From Cannabis sativa (lineage: Eukaryota > Streptophyta > Magnoliopsida > Rosales > Cannabaceae): a DNA stretch of 64,000 nucleotides. The notes below the pieces were generated by a model. It searched no databases. It was not told where the DNA came from and worked only from the letters and a program-made list of their open reading frames with translations. The translations under genes were made by a program, and so were the position numbers. The DNA lies in the NCBI RefSeq assembly GCF_029168945.1, contig NW_026870038.1, positions 744,001 through 808,000 of the forward strand, in the 5' to 3' direction. Shown piece by piece: positions 11,224 through 24,271 of the stretch; within the stretch, counting starts at the first letter, position 1; every line of letters starts with the position of its first letter.

Positions 11224-12072
11224 GGAATACGACATTGAAGGTCAAAGGCAAGCAAAAACAGACCTAATAGTGGAGGCAAAGTGGAGAGGAAGCTATCTTG
11301 AAGACCCGGAGCGATACCACCTTCTAGTTTCTTTCTTTTACCCTTTTTATTCATCTTTATGTTTGTTTTTAATTCTGAATTAATCATGGATGTTTTTAGA
11401 GTTATTATGAACTAAATTTCCCAATAAGGGAGGATGATGAATGTTGTTTAAGTTTATGCCTAGTTAATAAATAATTGCCATTCCTTCATCTTATGTGTGA
11501 ATACTATCTTTATTTGTGTTTAATTTCATGTGTAAGCTTGATCACCTTTTACATGCTCTATGATCCTAATTCGAAATCTGAAAAGTGAGAATTAGGAATG
11601 CTAAAATTTGGATAGTCTAGGTTTTGATGTAAAACGAAAGTATTTACATAGCCTAGTGACTAATAGATTATTGCTTAATGCTGATTTTGTGTTGATCTAA
11701 TTAAGAAGTTAATTAGAGAACATATTATTTAGAACCTAAAAGATCTGAAAAGAGTTAGGTTAATTTATAATCTGTCTTTCACATTGAGAAAGAGAATAGT
11801 AATTAGCATTAACAATTGGGTAATTAAATCAACAGGATTCTTTTCCCTAAATATTCATCCATAATTAATTACATTTTTTTATTATTATTATCATGCTTTT
11901 TAATTTTTAGTTATTTAATTATTCAACCTTATTATTGATTCTGCCAAATAGAAATAAGAGTTCAATTGATTGGTACTTAGCTACAGTCCTCGTGGGAACG
12001 ATCTCACTTACCTGAGTATTACTTGTTAAAACGATACGTATACTTGCGTGTTGGATTTATCACAACAGTCAT

Positions 12073-13094
12073 ACCTAGTTCAAACGGCTACCTATCTCAT
12101 GAATAGAACACCCTCTAAATTGTTCAAAGGTTTAACATCCTACCAAGTTCTACATGGTATACCTCCCAAATATGATCATTTGCGAAGTTTCCGGTGTCTA
12201 GCCTATGGCTCCACTCTTGCTTCAAAAAGACATAAATTTACACCTAGGAGTAGGGCATCTATTTTTATTGGTTATCCTCATGGCATGAAAGTCTATACCC
12301 TACTTGACATTGAAACAAAACAAGTTTACACTTCACAGGATGTTATCTTTCATGAAAACATTTTTCCTTTGTTTTCACAAACTTCACCATCCAATATACA
12401 AAACTTGTTTCCTGATGTCATTCTTCCTACGTGCAAACCAGTAGAACAACAACATCAGGGCTGTATACCAGCCACTAATTCCTCTCATTCATCTGGTTTT
12501 CCACCAGCATCAAACACAAATCACACTGGCTCGGGTACACTATTTTCTGCACCAGAAAATAACATACACCCGTGCCCCAAACCTGGCAGGTTATTCACAC
12601 CTGCACCAGCAAAAAAATCTCAAATTAATGCTTCCACAATAGAAGCAACTTCACCCAATTCTTCACAAACTGGCAGCCCTCATGCACCAGCTTCTAAAAA
12701 TTCTCCTCAACTTGGGACTATAGCTCCTAATTCTGCAGCTACTTCACCAGGTTGTCAACAAAAAAATGCCCCATCAGCAGCTCCAATGCCCTTAAAAACT
12801 ACTAAATTGGGCAGGACCTTCCAAAAACCAAAGCATCTCACAGATTATGTCTGCAATGCTGCATCTACAGCACATCTAATTGAGCCTTTTCTTTCATATA
12901 TTAAGTTACATCCTCAATTTAGAGCTGCTGTTCTTGCAGCATACTCTGAAATTGAACCCCAAAGCTATGCTGAAGCTTCTCAATTTCGCCATTGGCTTCT
13001 TGCCATGGATAAAGAAACTACAGCCCTCAAAAACAACAAAACTTAGATCATCACTAAGCTTCCACCTGGTCACAAGGCCATTGGTTGCAAATGG
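12073..13094 (+). pseudogene. Copia 2 integrase C-terminus and start of reverse transcriptase
   Basis: Continues the integrase frame (LVQTATYLMNRTPSKLFKG, FRCLAYGSTLASKRHKF, ASIFIGYPHGMKVYTLLDI). A long Pro/Ser/Thr/Ala-rich linker follows, then the RT entry (SYAEASQFRHWLLAMDKETTAL). After a stop near 13045, LPPGHKAIGCKW is readable up to the Gypsy insertion. The Met at 12048 belongs to the solo LTR and is not the start. Confidence 0.9.
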
Positions 13095-13099
13095 GTGTA

Positions 13100-15940
13100 T
13101 GTAACGCCCCGATATTTTGCCTTATTTTACAAAAATACTATTTTCATGCATAATTTGAAAAGATAAAAAAAAATAATTTAAATACAACAGTGGATTTTAA
13201 AAAAAATCAAAATGCAACAGAGAAGGATCCTTCATTTGTAAAACAAGATACAGTAAGTAAATAATTTTAAATAATGCATTTCCACTGTGTTAGATTTATC
13301 AACTGCTTAAAATAAAACTAAGGCACCACCGGCGTTCAAGATCGTTTGTCCGCCCGTAGCCGCTCACAGTATACATACCAGAACTGACCCTGCTCACTAT
13401 ACATACTTCCCTGTCTAATACCTGTAGGGGGAAAGTAAGGGGGGTGAGCTAAAAGCTCAGTAAGGAAATGCTTATCAAACAATACCATATAATATCACAC
13501 ATACCATTAATGTATTTATTAAGTTTTAGCAATATCATACATGCTCTTTTATAACTATAACCAAATAACTGTACATATGGAAACCTTTATCATACAAGTC
13601 TATACTATTTGTTCACACCGTACACATATACAGAGATCATAACTCCAATATCATACTCATAACATAATCATATCAATACTATAAATAATAATGTCATTAT
13701 CACAACATTGGCATATCATAGCCATTACTTACATAACTTGGGCCTAGCCTGACCCTACAATATCACAGGCCTAATCGCCCATATAATAACATGGGCCTAT
13801 GCAGCCCTACCATTGTTATAGGATAGGGTATCTCTATATTCAACAGTAACATCACTGTATCATACCCACCATAACAATCTCATAAACGACTCAGTAAAAT
13901 GCAGGGTAGGGTATCTTTACATTCAACGGCCTTATCCCGTATCATACCCCACCATGGTCCCCCACTTTACCTGAGACGTTAGCATACAACATACAACATA
14001 TAACATGCAACATACAAATACATCATACAACACACAACCTGAAACATACAAATACAACATACAACATATACAAGTCATACAACCATAATCTATGTATCAA
14101 TTCACAAACTCATATTGTGTCCATACCACACATTCTCAGTACCATATACATATTCATAAAAACAAATCATAAGTCATATTTCAATACATAAAGAATTTAA
14201 ATTTATGCAGATAAACACATACAAAACTATCTAATTTCCTTACCTCAAATCCCGCTGCTTAAGAGTTGTTATCTCGTCACTACTACCTATAATAAGACAT
14301 GGGTCAAGGCCCTAATATTAAAATTCACACTCTTACAGTACAGCAGAAAGAATACTATTTTTGACCAATAACTACACGAATTCAGTAAAAGTTTCCTTCA
14401 TAAAAATTATAGGAAATTCAATTATCTTTCCAACGATATATAGATCATTAAAAATGGATTAAAACTGAGGGAGTTATGATAGTTTTACTGAAACTATTTC
14501 TGAGAAGGAATATGGAGTAACGAATCACAGGAGACATCCGAAATACAAAGTTTTGATACTGAAATATTCCAAATCAGAGAATACTCTCTTCATAAAAGTT
14601 TTAGAAAATCAAATTCCATTTCTAATGACACTAAAATCTTTAAAATCGGAGTTATAACGTAAGAGATATAGATATTATACCGAAACAGTTTTCTAGAAAT
14701 CCTGAAACAAATGGATTTCGAACTACAGCAATAAAACAATAATTTTGACTTAGAATAATCAATAATTAGTGAATGGTTTCTTCATAAAACATTTGGAAAA
14801 TTGAATTATCTCTTCAACAGTACCAAGATCGCTAGAATCGGATCATTATTCAGAGAGATATTCGGATTTTACTGAAACAACTTATATAGAAAATATGAAA
14901 AACGATTTACAACAAACAGCGTAAAAATACTAATTTTTGACATAGATAAATTTCGATTCAGTAAAACCTTTCTTCATAAGAATTATAGGAAATTTAATAA
15001 GCTTTCTATAGACACCAAGATTGCGAGAATCAGATGAGTATTTAAAGAGATATGACAGTTTTACTGAGACATGTTTCATTCTGAAAAAAATAAGAAAAGG
15101 AGACCTACGAAAATTCTCCTATTGTGATCAATAAATAAGTAAATGTAGAGTTTCTTACCTCGAATACATCAAGCTACTTGGATCGATAGACATAAGATGA
15201 TGGTGATCAAAGATGAGAGTGAAGAGTGGTATAGATTTGGCTAAGGATGTAATGGAAAGATGACTTGAAAATTTTTAGGGTTAGTCTTGCTCAGATAGGT
15301 GGGAAGAATAGAACGATATAATTTTAGGGTTAATGAAACCTATACTATTTGACTCTTATTAGCTTTAGTTTTATGAATAATAATAATATTAACATAATAA
15401 CAATAATAATATGATAAATTATTAAATAAACAAATATCTAACTTTTAAATTTAAATTGTAAGCTCTCAATCTCGTAACTTTAGGGATTAGTTTTGACCTA
15501 GAAAAATTACGAATTCTGATATAGTTATTTCTACAAAATTTATAGATCTTTAAATTATCTTTCCAACGCCACTGAAATCACCTCAATCCGAGCTCTAGAA
15601 CTCCAGATATGATCATTTTAGTAAAATAGTTTTTAATCCTGCGAATTTATCCAAACCTACGAATTTTTAACATTAATTAATTAAACTCACTAAATATATT
15701 ATAAAACCCTAATGGACCTTCATATTGGGCTTTAATTAAACGATTACTTACTCTGTAAAAATACCATAATATTTTACTTTCGTAGTTAATACAACTTTAA
15801 CTCTCTCTAGAAAATTGGTACAACTACTCTAAGCAATAATATCAACTCACTAACAACACAAAGAAACAAGATAATTATCCTCGCTCAATTAATATCAAAA
15901 AAAAAAAAAAATTAAATACTATTTTAATCTGGATATTGCA
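13100..15940 (-). repeat. Left LTR (3' LTR) of the long-LTR element
   Basis: Plus-sense start TGTAACGCCCCGATATTTTG, end TCTGGATATTGCA. Contains a short ACAACATAC-type tandem array (about 13985-14080) and four or five degenerate copies of a module of about 190 bp beginning near cttcataaaaattatagg (14398, 14588, 14780, 14970, with a further trace near 15530). Confidence 0.95.
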
Positions 15941-15970
15941 TTCTACCCTCCTTAAAAGAAATTTCGTCCT
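15941..15970 (-). promoter_or_regulatory. Polypurine tract of the long-LTR element
   Basis: On the minus strand TTTTAAGGAGGGTAGAA immediately precedes the LTR start TGCAATATCC. Plus-strand DNA priming for reverse transcription is expected here. Confidence 0.75.
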
Positions 15971-16267
15971 CGAAATTTAACTTACCAACACTCGGGGTGT
16001 TGAGTCGTCATGTCTTTCACCACTTACTGCATTACCTCATTATCTACCATATATATATGGACCCAATAAACATGCATTTAACCTATGTCTTATCGGTCAA
16101 TCCATAACACATAAAATATACACAACTTAATTAAGTATTATTATTTCTCTATACATTACTTTAAATACCAAAATATACTCCATCATAATAACTTACATAT
16201 ACATGCTTTGAATACATAAGTTTTGCAATCACATGCTCGTAATATATGAAAAGTTTTTCTTTCTCTT

Positions 16268-16435
16268 ATGACCATCCTTACATGCCATTAAGAGTGAAAT
16301 TATTTATTCTTCTATGAGCATCCTTACATGCCATTAAGAGTGAAATTATTTATTCTTCTATGAGCATCCTTACATGCCATTTAGAGTCACAGTATTTATT
16401 CTCTAAATGAACATCCTTACATGTCACTTGAGAAC
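16268..16435. repeat. 46-bp tandem repeat, about 3.5 copies
   Basis: Unit beginning ATGAGCATCCTTACATGCCA, first two copies almost identical, third and partial fourth diverged. It lies inside the internal region of the long-LTR element. Confidence 0.9.
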
Positions 16436-19400
16436 ACATTAAACAATACAAAATAACAAACACAAAGAGTAGGGTAAAAGATCTTATGCAAACTTCTCTT
16501 TAATTATTCCCATTCTCTCGTTGAATGTTATTACAGACTAAAATCTTACTCTCTCTCTGTCTTTTTTTTTTCCACTGTAAAGCTACGGTGTCATTCTTGC
16601 AGTTTCATAGTTGTTACTCATCGATAGATACTTTTTCCATGGCACTTGGAAATAAACATGGAATCTCTTTAAAAGGTCTTCTATGTATAAATATTTAACT
16701 ATCTATCCGACCACCTTTTTGTCTAACGTTCACTTCTTAATTTCTTTTATCCATGCATTCGTTGCACTTGTCATGACTTCCCATTTTCCAAGATAATCGT
16801 CTTTGGATCCTTTTGTTGTCTGATTATTGTATCACTCTATTGTATTTTCTTTGCTAATCTCTCTTATGGTGCTTGGTCCTCCATTACCCCCTTCAATCAA
16901 GTTGACTTGATTATGAGATTAGCTAGTTTTCTATACTAACTTTTATCTACTTTGGTATTACATCGATATAGTGATGAAGTTTAAATCTGTAATGCCGATA
17001 GATTCTGATAGTTATGTTCAATGATTGCTTCTTCTAATATACCAGCCATCTGAGGTATCACATAACTTCATACTTATCATAGCATTGATTATTCCAGCCA
17101 TATTCATATCCTATATATATTGTAGCCTTCTTTAATTCACCAAAAAAAAAATATCTCAACTTCTTAATTGTACCTCTAAATCTTCCAAATCTCTTAAACA
17201 TACATTCCAATACTGATTATTTACTTAAGACTATAACATATATGTATTAAAACATAAAAAACACACTAATAACCCCTTTAAAATAAGTTCAATCCTACCA
17301 TAGCTTATCGTAGCCCAACTATTTATTATTTGTTGACTTTTAACAATAAGTCAACCATACCAATCTCATAATGTATTGATCATCCAAGTTATCAGGGTAA
17401 GGATACTATATATATAATTTGCAAACTATGCCGAACAGACCTTACTCTGTCCATCACTATTATACCTCCTATACCCCTACTTGTATTTGATTTATTACTG
17501 GAGACTCACTATTTATAATTCCTTAGTCAGGAATTTTTTATTCTTACTTCCCATACTACCTTTAAGCACAAGTCAATAATTTGTTCAAGCGTCTCATTTT
17601 ACATCCAAACGCCACCAAATTATCAATACCTATCTTGTTTTTTTTTTCTTCTAACTTTGCACTTTCAATTGGACAAGACTTAGTAGTGTGCAATAAGTTA
17701 GTTATTGTCAGCTTGAGAGAGTCCTTCCAAAGATCTCTATTACTGGCTTTTTAGATTGAGAAAAATATCTAATATTTTTCCTTTTTTTTTTTATTTATTT
17801 TGCTCTTAACAATTTTAGCTTTTGACAAATCCATAGTCATTTTCTTCTCGGGCACTATAGGGCCTAGAAACACCATCTCTTTTCAGCAGGGCTGGACTTT
17901 GTGAGTTTTCCTCTTAGTTTCTCATTAGATGACACTCCAACATACTTATACTATTGCCCATAATATAAGTCGTAATTGGATTGTAGTATCCTTTGCTTAC
18001 GTTGTGCCTTGAATTCCTTTATGTTGCATGAGTGTATTTTCTAATCCCAACACTTATCAAAAACTTGTATAGTCCTTGACATGCCATGACATTCTTCAAT
18101 ATATGTTACTTTGGTCCTAATTGTGTCTCACTTTTCTCCTGTCTCTAAGTGAGGCTTTCCTAACATTTTCTCATTGAGCTATACTCCACACCATTGTTGT
18201 TGTATCAGTGAGTATTTGGAATCTAGGGATGTCACCCTTGAATGCTAATTCCTCCTCTTTCTCAAGTTTTGAATTTGCGATCTACTCTCTATAGTTGTTT
18301 GTTGTACACCCGCCACAAAGCTGCATCCACAATCTCTTAGTTGTGTAGTTGTGATCAATTCCGAGTAGTCACCCTCTTAGTTGTCTCTCATTCATGTTGT
18401 ACCCAAATTGTTAGCCGTGCTTGGACCTTTTTTGTCTTTCTCCTTTGAAAATGTCTCTGTCGAAACCATACACATTTTTCTCTATTATCTCTTCCACCAA
18501 GTAGATGACCTTGAGTTTAAAGTTTACAACTTTCCTTCGGTAATCTAATATTTGTTGATGCTCTGCTTATCTCTTAGTGTTTAAGATACCTTCATAAGTT
18601 ATTACCTCTAGTAATTTTATCATGTCTCTTTCTAACTTCTCATTTTGGATTCTATTCAGCACACTACACTCCTTTCTATATGATGGCATCGTCCTCTCCT
18701 GACTCATTTCTATAACATACTTATCTCCAATGTCTTTGCATACAGTACTCATACTTCTTACCATCTAACTTAGGAGTGTGTAACTTATAGAATATCCAAC
18801 AAGATAGTTCTCCTTAAAGATCTATTATTTCATCCTTCTTAATAAGTAGGTTTCGTAAATTATACTGTCCCAGTCTGGTATAACGTCTACTATTCTAAGT
18901 CATCCCTACTTCCTATATGTTGGGCTTCCATTCATGGCTAGGTGTAGAGACCGCTTCTTCAACCATTCATAGATAGGTGAAAATATATGCGTCGGTACTT
19001 AGTTGGCTATTGGTACATTTCATTATGTGCTTCAAGTTCCACTACTAGTGTTGGTGATATTTTGCTGAGCCTGTGAAAACTCTTCAACAAATTGTCTTAG
19101 TCATGCTCGTAGTCCTTCCAATACCTCTATTAGATCGTTAGCCTTAACTATTATTGGGTTTTCTAGAACATCAACCATCTGTGGGTCAGCATAACACACA
19201 TCCTTAGCCCCCACCTCTATTGGTCGTTCTTTTCACATTGATTCTAACTGATCTTCTAGTTTCATGTGTGAGCTCTTACAAGAAAGGTTAATTTAATAGA
19301 AACAAAAGAGTTCAATTATAGGGAGAGAAGATTCCATGAATATATCTAAACTTAATGTTGTCAAGCTTAACTAGTAATATTCTATTTATCAAACAAAGTC

Positions 19401-19742
19401 TTATGAATTCCTAATATAATTTATTCTAAATTTTCAAGAAAGGAACACTGTCCTTCCTAGTTTCAATTCAAGACAATAAAGAAAAATAAAACCTATTCAT
19501 ATTCTTCATAAAAAGTGTAATCAATCATAACAGGTAATATACTCTTAATTTCTCTAAGCACCCACTACAGATGAGGCACTAATTCTAGGAAACATATTTT
19601 AACAAAAATCTATGTATCACATATAAAACTATTAATGGCAATACCAAGAAAATTAAAACTAACACTTACATAATAGTGAGAGGGATCTTTTTCAGTCTTC
19701 TGTATGTATACCGTGAGTATCCTTCGGGCTAACGGACGATCG

Positions 19743-19759
19743 AGCTCCACGATACCAAT
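19743..19759 (-). promoter_or_regulatory. Primer-binding site of the long-LTR element
   Basis: On the minus strand the LTR end GGGGCGTTACA is followed by ATTGGTATCGTGGAGCTC, close to the initiator-Met primer site TGGTATCAGAGC but with two extra bases. This sets the minus orientation. Confidence 0.7.
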
Positions 19760-22598
19760 TGTAACGCCCCGATATTTTGCCTTATTTTACAAAAATACTA
19801 TTTTCATGCATAATTTGAAAAGATAAAAAAATAATTTAAATACAACAGTGGATTTTAAAAAAATCAAAATGCAACAGAGAAGGATCCTTCATTTGTAAAA
19901 CAAGATACAGTAAGTAAATAATTTTAAATAATGCATTTCCACTGTGTTAGATTTATCAACTGCTTAAAATAAAACTAAGGCACCACCGGCGTTCAAGATC
20001 GTTTGTCCGCCCGTAGCCGCTCACAGTATACATACCAGAACTGACCCTGCTCACTATACATACTTCCCTGTCTAATACCTGTAGGGGGAAAGTAAGGGGG
20101 GTGAGCTAAAAGCTCAGTAAGGAAATGCTTATCAAACAATACCATATAATATCACACATACCATTAATGTATTTATTAAGTTTTAGCAATATCATACATG
20201 CTCTTTTATAACTATAACCAAATAACTGTACATATGGAAACCTTTATCATACAAGTCTATACTATTTGTTCACACCGTACACATATACAGAGATCATAAC
20301 TCCAATATCATACTCATAACATAATCATATCAATACTATAAATAATAATGTCATTATCACAACATTGGCATATCATAGCCATTACTTACATAACTTGGGC
20401 CTAGCCTGACCCTACAATATCCTGGGCCTAATCTGCCCATATAATAACATGGGCCTATGCAGCCCTACCATTGTTATAGGATAGGGTATCTCTATATTCA
20501 ACAGTAACATCACTGTATCATACCCACCATAACAATCTCATAAACGACTCAGTAAAATGCAGGGTAGGGTATCTTTACATTCAACGGCCTTATCCCGTAT
20601 CATACCCCACCATGGTCCCCCACTTTACCTGAGACGTTAGCATACAACATACAACATATAACATGCAACATACAAATACATCATACAACACACAACCCGA
20701 AACATACAAATACAACATACAACATATACAAGTCATACAACCATAATCTATGTATCAATTCACAAACTCATATTGTGTCCATACCACACATTCTCAGTAC
20801 CATATACATATTCATAAAAACAAATCATAAGTCATATTTCAATACATAAAGAATTTAAATTTATGCAGATAAACACATACAAAACTATCTAATTTCCTTA
20901 CCTCAAATCCCGCTGCTTAAGAGTTGTTATCTCGTCACTACTACCTATAATAAGACATGGGTCAAGGCCCTAATATTAAAATTCACACTCTTACAGTACA
21001 GCAGAAAGAATACTATTTTTGACCAATAACTACACGAATTCAGTAAAAGTTTCCTTCATAAAAATTATAGGAAATTCAATTATCTTTCCAACGATATATA
21101 GATCATTAAAAATGGATTAAAACTGAGGGAGTTATGATAGTTTTACTGAAACTATTTCTGAGAAGGAATATGGAGTAACGAATCACAGGAGACATCCGAA
21201 ATACAAAGTTTTGATACTGAAATATTCCAAATCAGAGAATACTCTCTTCATAAAAGTTTTAGAAAATCAAATTCCATTTCTAATGACACTAAAATCTTTA
21301 AAATCGGAGTTATAACGTAAGAGATATAGATATTATACCGAAACAGTTTTCTAGAAATCCTGAAACAAATGGATTTCGAACTACAGCAATAAAACAATAA
21401 TTTTGACTTAGAATAATCAATAATTAGTGAATGGTTTCTTCATAAAACATTTGGAAAATTGAATTATCTCTTCAACAGTACCAAGATCGCTAGAATCGGA
21501 TCATTATTCAGAGAGATATTCGGATTTTACTGAAACAACTTATATAGAAAATATGAAAAACGATTTACAACAAACAGCGTAAAAATACTAATTTTTGACA
21601 TAGATAAATTTCGATTCAGTAAAACCTTTCTTCATAAGAATTATAGGAAATTTAATAAGCTTTCTATAGACACCAAGATTGCGAGAATCAGATGAGTATT
21701 TAAAGAGATATGACAGTTTTACTGAGACATGTTTCATTCTGAAAAAAATAAGAAAAGGAGACCTACGAAAATTCTCCTATTGTGATCAATAAATAAGTAA
21801 ATGTAGAGTTTCTTACCTCGAATACATCAAGCTACTTGGATCGATAGACATAAGATGATGGTGATCAAAGATGAGAGTGAAGAGTGGTATAGATTTGGCT
21901 AAGGATGTAATGGAAAGATGACTTGAAAATTTTTAGGGTTAGTCTTGCTCAGATAGGTGGGAAGAATAGAACGATATAATTTTAGGGTTAATGAAACCTA
22001 TACTATTCTGACTCTTATTAGCTTTAGTTTTATGAATAATAATAATATTAACATAATAACAATAATAATATGATAAATTTTTAAATAAACAAATATCTAA
22101 CTTTTAAATTTAAATTGTAAGCTCTCAATCTCGTAACTTTAGGGATTAGTTTTGACCTAGAAAAATTACGAATTCTGATATAGTTATTTCTACAAAATTT
22201 ATAGATCTTTAAATTATCTTTCCAACGCCACTGAAATCACCTCAATCCGAGCTCTAGAACTCCAGATATGATCATTTTAGTAAAATAGTTTTTAATCCTG
22301 CGAATTTATCCAAACCTACGAATTTTTAACATTAATTAATTAAACTCACTAAATATATTATAAAACCCTAATGGACCTTCATATTGGGCTTTAATTAAAC
22401 GATTACTTACTCTGTAAAAATACCATAATATTTTACTTTCGTAGTTAATACAACTTTAACTCTCTCTAGAAAATTGGTACAACTACTCTAAGCAATAATA
22501 TCAACTCACTAACAACACAAAGAAACAAGATAATTATCCTCGCTCAATTAATATCCAAAAAAAAAAAAATTAAATACTATTTTAATCTGGATATTGCA
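19760..22598 (-). repeat. Right LTR (5' LTR) of the long-LTR element
   Basis: Near-identical to 13100-15940. Visible differences: atcacagg versus atcctggg, a one-base gain in aatctgccc, acaacccgaa versus acaacctgaa, attctgac versus atttgac, taaattttt versus taaattatt, and A-run lengths. Confidence 0.95.
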
Positions 22599-22603
22599 GT
22601 GTA

Positions 22604-24035
22604 CAAAGTTAAGTATAACGAAAGTGGGGCTGTTGAACGCTTCAAAGCTCATCTAGTGGCCAAAGGCTACACTCAACGTCATGGAATTGAATATTCACAA
22701 ACTTATGCTCCTGTAGCTAAGTTCAACACCCTTAAAATCTTTCTAGCTCTGGCAGCTATGAACAATTGGAACGCGCATCAATTGGACATCAATAATGCTT
22801 TTCTCCATGGAGATCTCCATGAAGAAGTCTACATGAAAATTCCCCCCGGATATAAAGCACCTCCTAACTCAGTGTGCAAACTCAACAAAAGCATTTATGG
22901 CCTTAAACAAGCCTCAAGACAATGGTTTAGTAAACTTAGTCATACACTCATTTCGGTTGGCTTCACCCAATCTCTCTCCGACAATTCCTTGTTCATTAAA
23001 AGAACAAAAGACATCTTCCTAGCTATCCTAATCTATGTGGATGACATCATTGTTGCAAGCAACAATAATCAAGACATATCACACTTCAAAACATACCTTC
23101 ATGACAAATTCAAACTTAAAGATCTTGGAACCATTCGGTTTTTCCTTGGTCTTGAGGTTGGCCGCTCAAAGAAAGGTATTTCGGTCTCTCAAAGACCCTT
23201 TACACTCTAATTACTAAAAGACACCGGCTACATAGGTGCTAAACCCGTATCTACTCCCATGGAGACCAACCTAAAGCTAAGCAAAGATAAAGGAAACCTC
23301 CTACCCGATCCCACAGCTTATAGAAGCCTCATTGGCAAGTTAATATACTTGACCATTACACGGCCTGACATTACCTATGTCGTGAACCATCTAAGCCAAT
23401 TCCTCACTTGTCCTCGGGTTCCACATCTCCATGCTGCACATCGTATACTGCAGTTTCTAAAATCAACACCGGGACAAGGCCTTTTCTTTCCCTCTGACAC
23501 TACAACCACTATATCTGCTTATGCTGAAACAAGCCTATCCCCACACAATGTCCAAGTCTCTTTCTTCTCGGATGCTGATTGGGGGGCTTGCCAAGACACT
23601 AGGAGATCCATTTCAGGCTATTGCCTATTCCTTGGAAGCTCCCTTGTCTCATGGAAGTGAAAAAAACAACAAATTGTTTCACGATCTTCTGCTGAAGCAG
23701 AATATCGAGCCATGGCTAATGCTACATCCGAACTCACATGGATCCTCGCCCTACTCAAGGATTTTGGCATCAATTCTACTACCCCAGCACTTCTTTATTG
23801 CGACAACACCGCTGCAATCCACATAAGTGAAAATCCAGTCTATCATGAACGCACAAAGCATGTGGAAATTGACTGCTATTTCATCCGAGAGAAAGTCCAA
23901 CAAAGCTCGATCAAGCTAATTCATGTCTCCTCACAAAATAACCTTGCCGACATATTCACCAAAGCGCTCCTTCCCACTCACTTCTCCACAATAGTATCCA
24001 AGATGGGCTTGATTAACATCTACACTCCATCTTGA
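22604..24035 (+). pseudogene. Copia 2 reverse transcriptase and RNase H (last block)
   Basis: Resumes RT with VERFKAHLVAKGYTQRHGIE, then HQLDINNAFLHGD, SIYGLKQASRQW and the catalytic LIYVDDIIVAS. A stop follows SVSQRPFTL (about 23210), after which the frame continues (KPVSTPMETN, YRSLIGKLIYLTITRPDI). RNase H shows FFSDADWGACQDTRRSISG, a stop after SLVSWK, SRSSAEAEYRAMA, LLYCDNTAA, HVEIDCYFIREK, and the family's C-terminus NLADIFTKALL. The RNase H end is complete, unlike Copia 1. At least two internal stops make it nonfunctional. Confidence 0.93.
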
Positions 24036-24253
24036 GGGGGGCTTTTAGGATTAGCTTTGGATAAGATTGGTTAAGGATAGTTTTGTTACTAAGTTTGTTA
24101 TTTACAGCTGTTAACTTTCTGTTACAGCACGTGGTTAGTTTCCCTAACCGCCTCTCTCTTGTAATGAGCTATTTAAGCTCCAAATCTATTGTAAAATCAG
24201 ATATACAATAATAATACACTCTGATTTTCCTATTTTCTCTCTGTATTTTCTCA
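24034..24253 (+). mobile_element. Polypurine tract and 3' LTR of Copia 2
   Basis: GAGGGGGG directly after the pol stop is the polypurine tract. The LTR begins about 24043 (CTTTTAGGATTAG, probably a mutated TGTTAGGATTAG) and ends about 24253 at TTTCTCA. It contains a TATA-like CTATTTAAGC near 24168 and a short U5. The 5' LTR is not in place, so the borders are not checked by a pair. Confidence 0.7.
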
Positions 24254-24271
24254 TATGTAGGTCCAAAATAG

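Larger units (their letters stand above)
10816..12067 (+). mobile_element. Solo LTR (1,252 bp) inserted in Copia 2
   Basis: Starts TGTTAGGTTATAATTAACC and ends TTTATCACAACA. It is flanked by a perfect 5-bp target duplication GTCAT (10811-10815 and 12068-12072), and the Copia frame resumes exactly after it. Has a TATA box (TATATAA, 11217-11223) and, upstream of it, six GTCGCGAC palindromes. The 3' part (ctcgtgggaacgat, aaacgatacgtat, cttgcgtg) resembles LTR ends of large plant Gypsy elements. Unequal recombination between LTRs probably removed the body. Confidence 0.93.
15941..19759 (-). other. Internal region of the long-LTR element
   Basis: 3.8 kb between the LTRs. Its left edge, read on the minus strand, has TTTCGAGGACGAAATTTC and then a purine tract, the usual 3' end of a Gypsy polyprotein plus PPT. 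The rest has frequent stops on both strands. A minus-strand stretch near 19060-19270 looks weakly coding (few stops, possible Gag remnant), but I see no motif. The 65-codon frame at 18567-18764 is unrecognised. Confidence 0.7.
13100..22598 (-). mobile_element. Long-LTR Gypsy-type element without intact genes (9.5 kb)
   Basis: Two direct repeats of 2,841 and 2,839 bp flank a 3.8-kb internal region. Perfect 5-bp target duplication GTGTA at 13095-13099 and 22599-22603. Orientation is minus: a tRNA-Met-like primer site adjoins the right LTR, and a purine-rich tract (AAGGAGGGTAGAA) adjoins the left LTR. The internal region has no long open frame and no recognisable RT, integrase or protease motif. 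By eye the LTRs differ by about six substitutions and a few short indels. This fits a recently moved, non-autonomous (LARD-like) element; its LTR and PPT styles resemble plant chromoviruses (Tekay/Del), tentatively. Confidence 0.92.
9786..24253 (+). mobile_element. Copia LTR retrotransposon 2, interrupted by two insertions
   Basis: Plus-strand Copia in three coding blocks (9786-10815, 12073-13094, 22604-24035) followed by a polypurine tract and a short 3' LTR. The blocks abut in protein space once the solo LTR (10816-12067) and the Gypsy-type element (13100-22598) are discounted, and each insertion carries its own perfect 5-bp target duplication. The 5' LTR and most of gag are absent. Several frameshifts and stops make it a relic older than both insertions. 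RNase H and IN motifs suit plant Ale/Retrofit-type Copia elements; lineage is tentative. Confidence 0.93.

Noticed and set aside
11187..11387. Overlapping 62- and 66-codon frames
   Set aside because: Both lie wholly inside the solo LTR, around its TATA box.
13985..14080. CRISPR-like regularity of ACAACATAC units
   Set aside because: Short imperfect tandem units without spacers, inside both LTRs of a plant retrotransposon.
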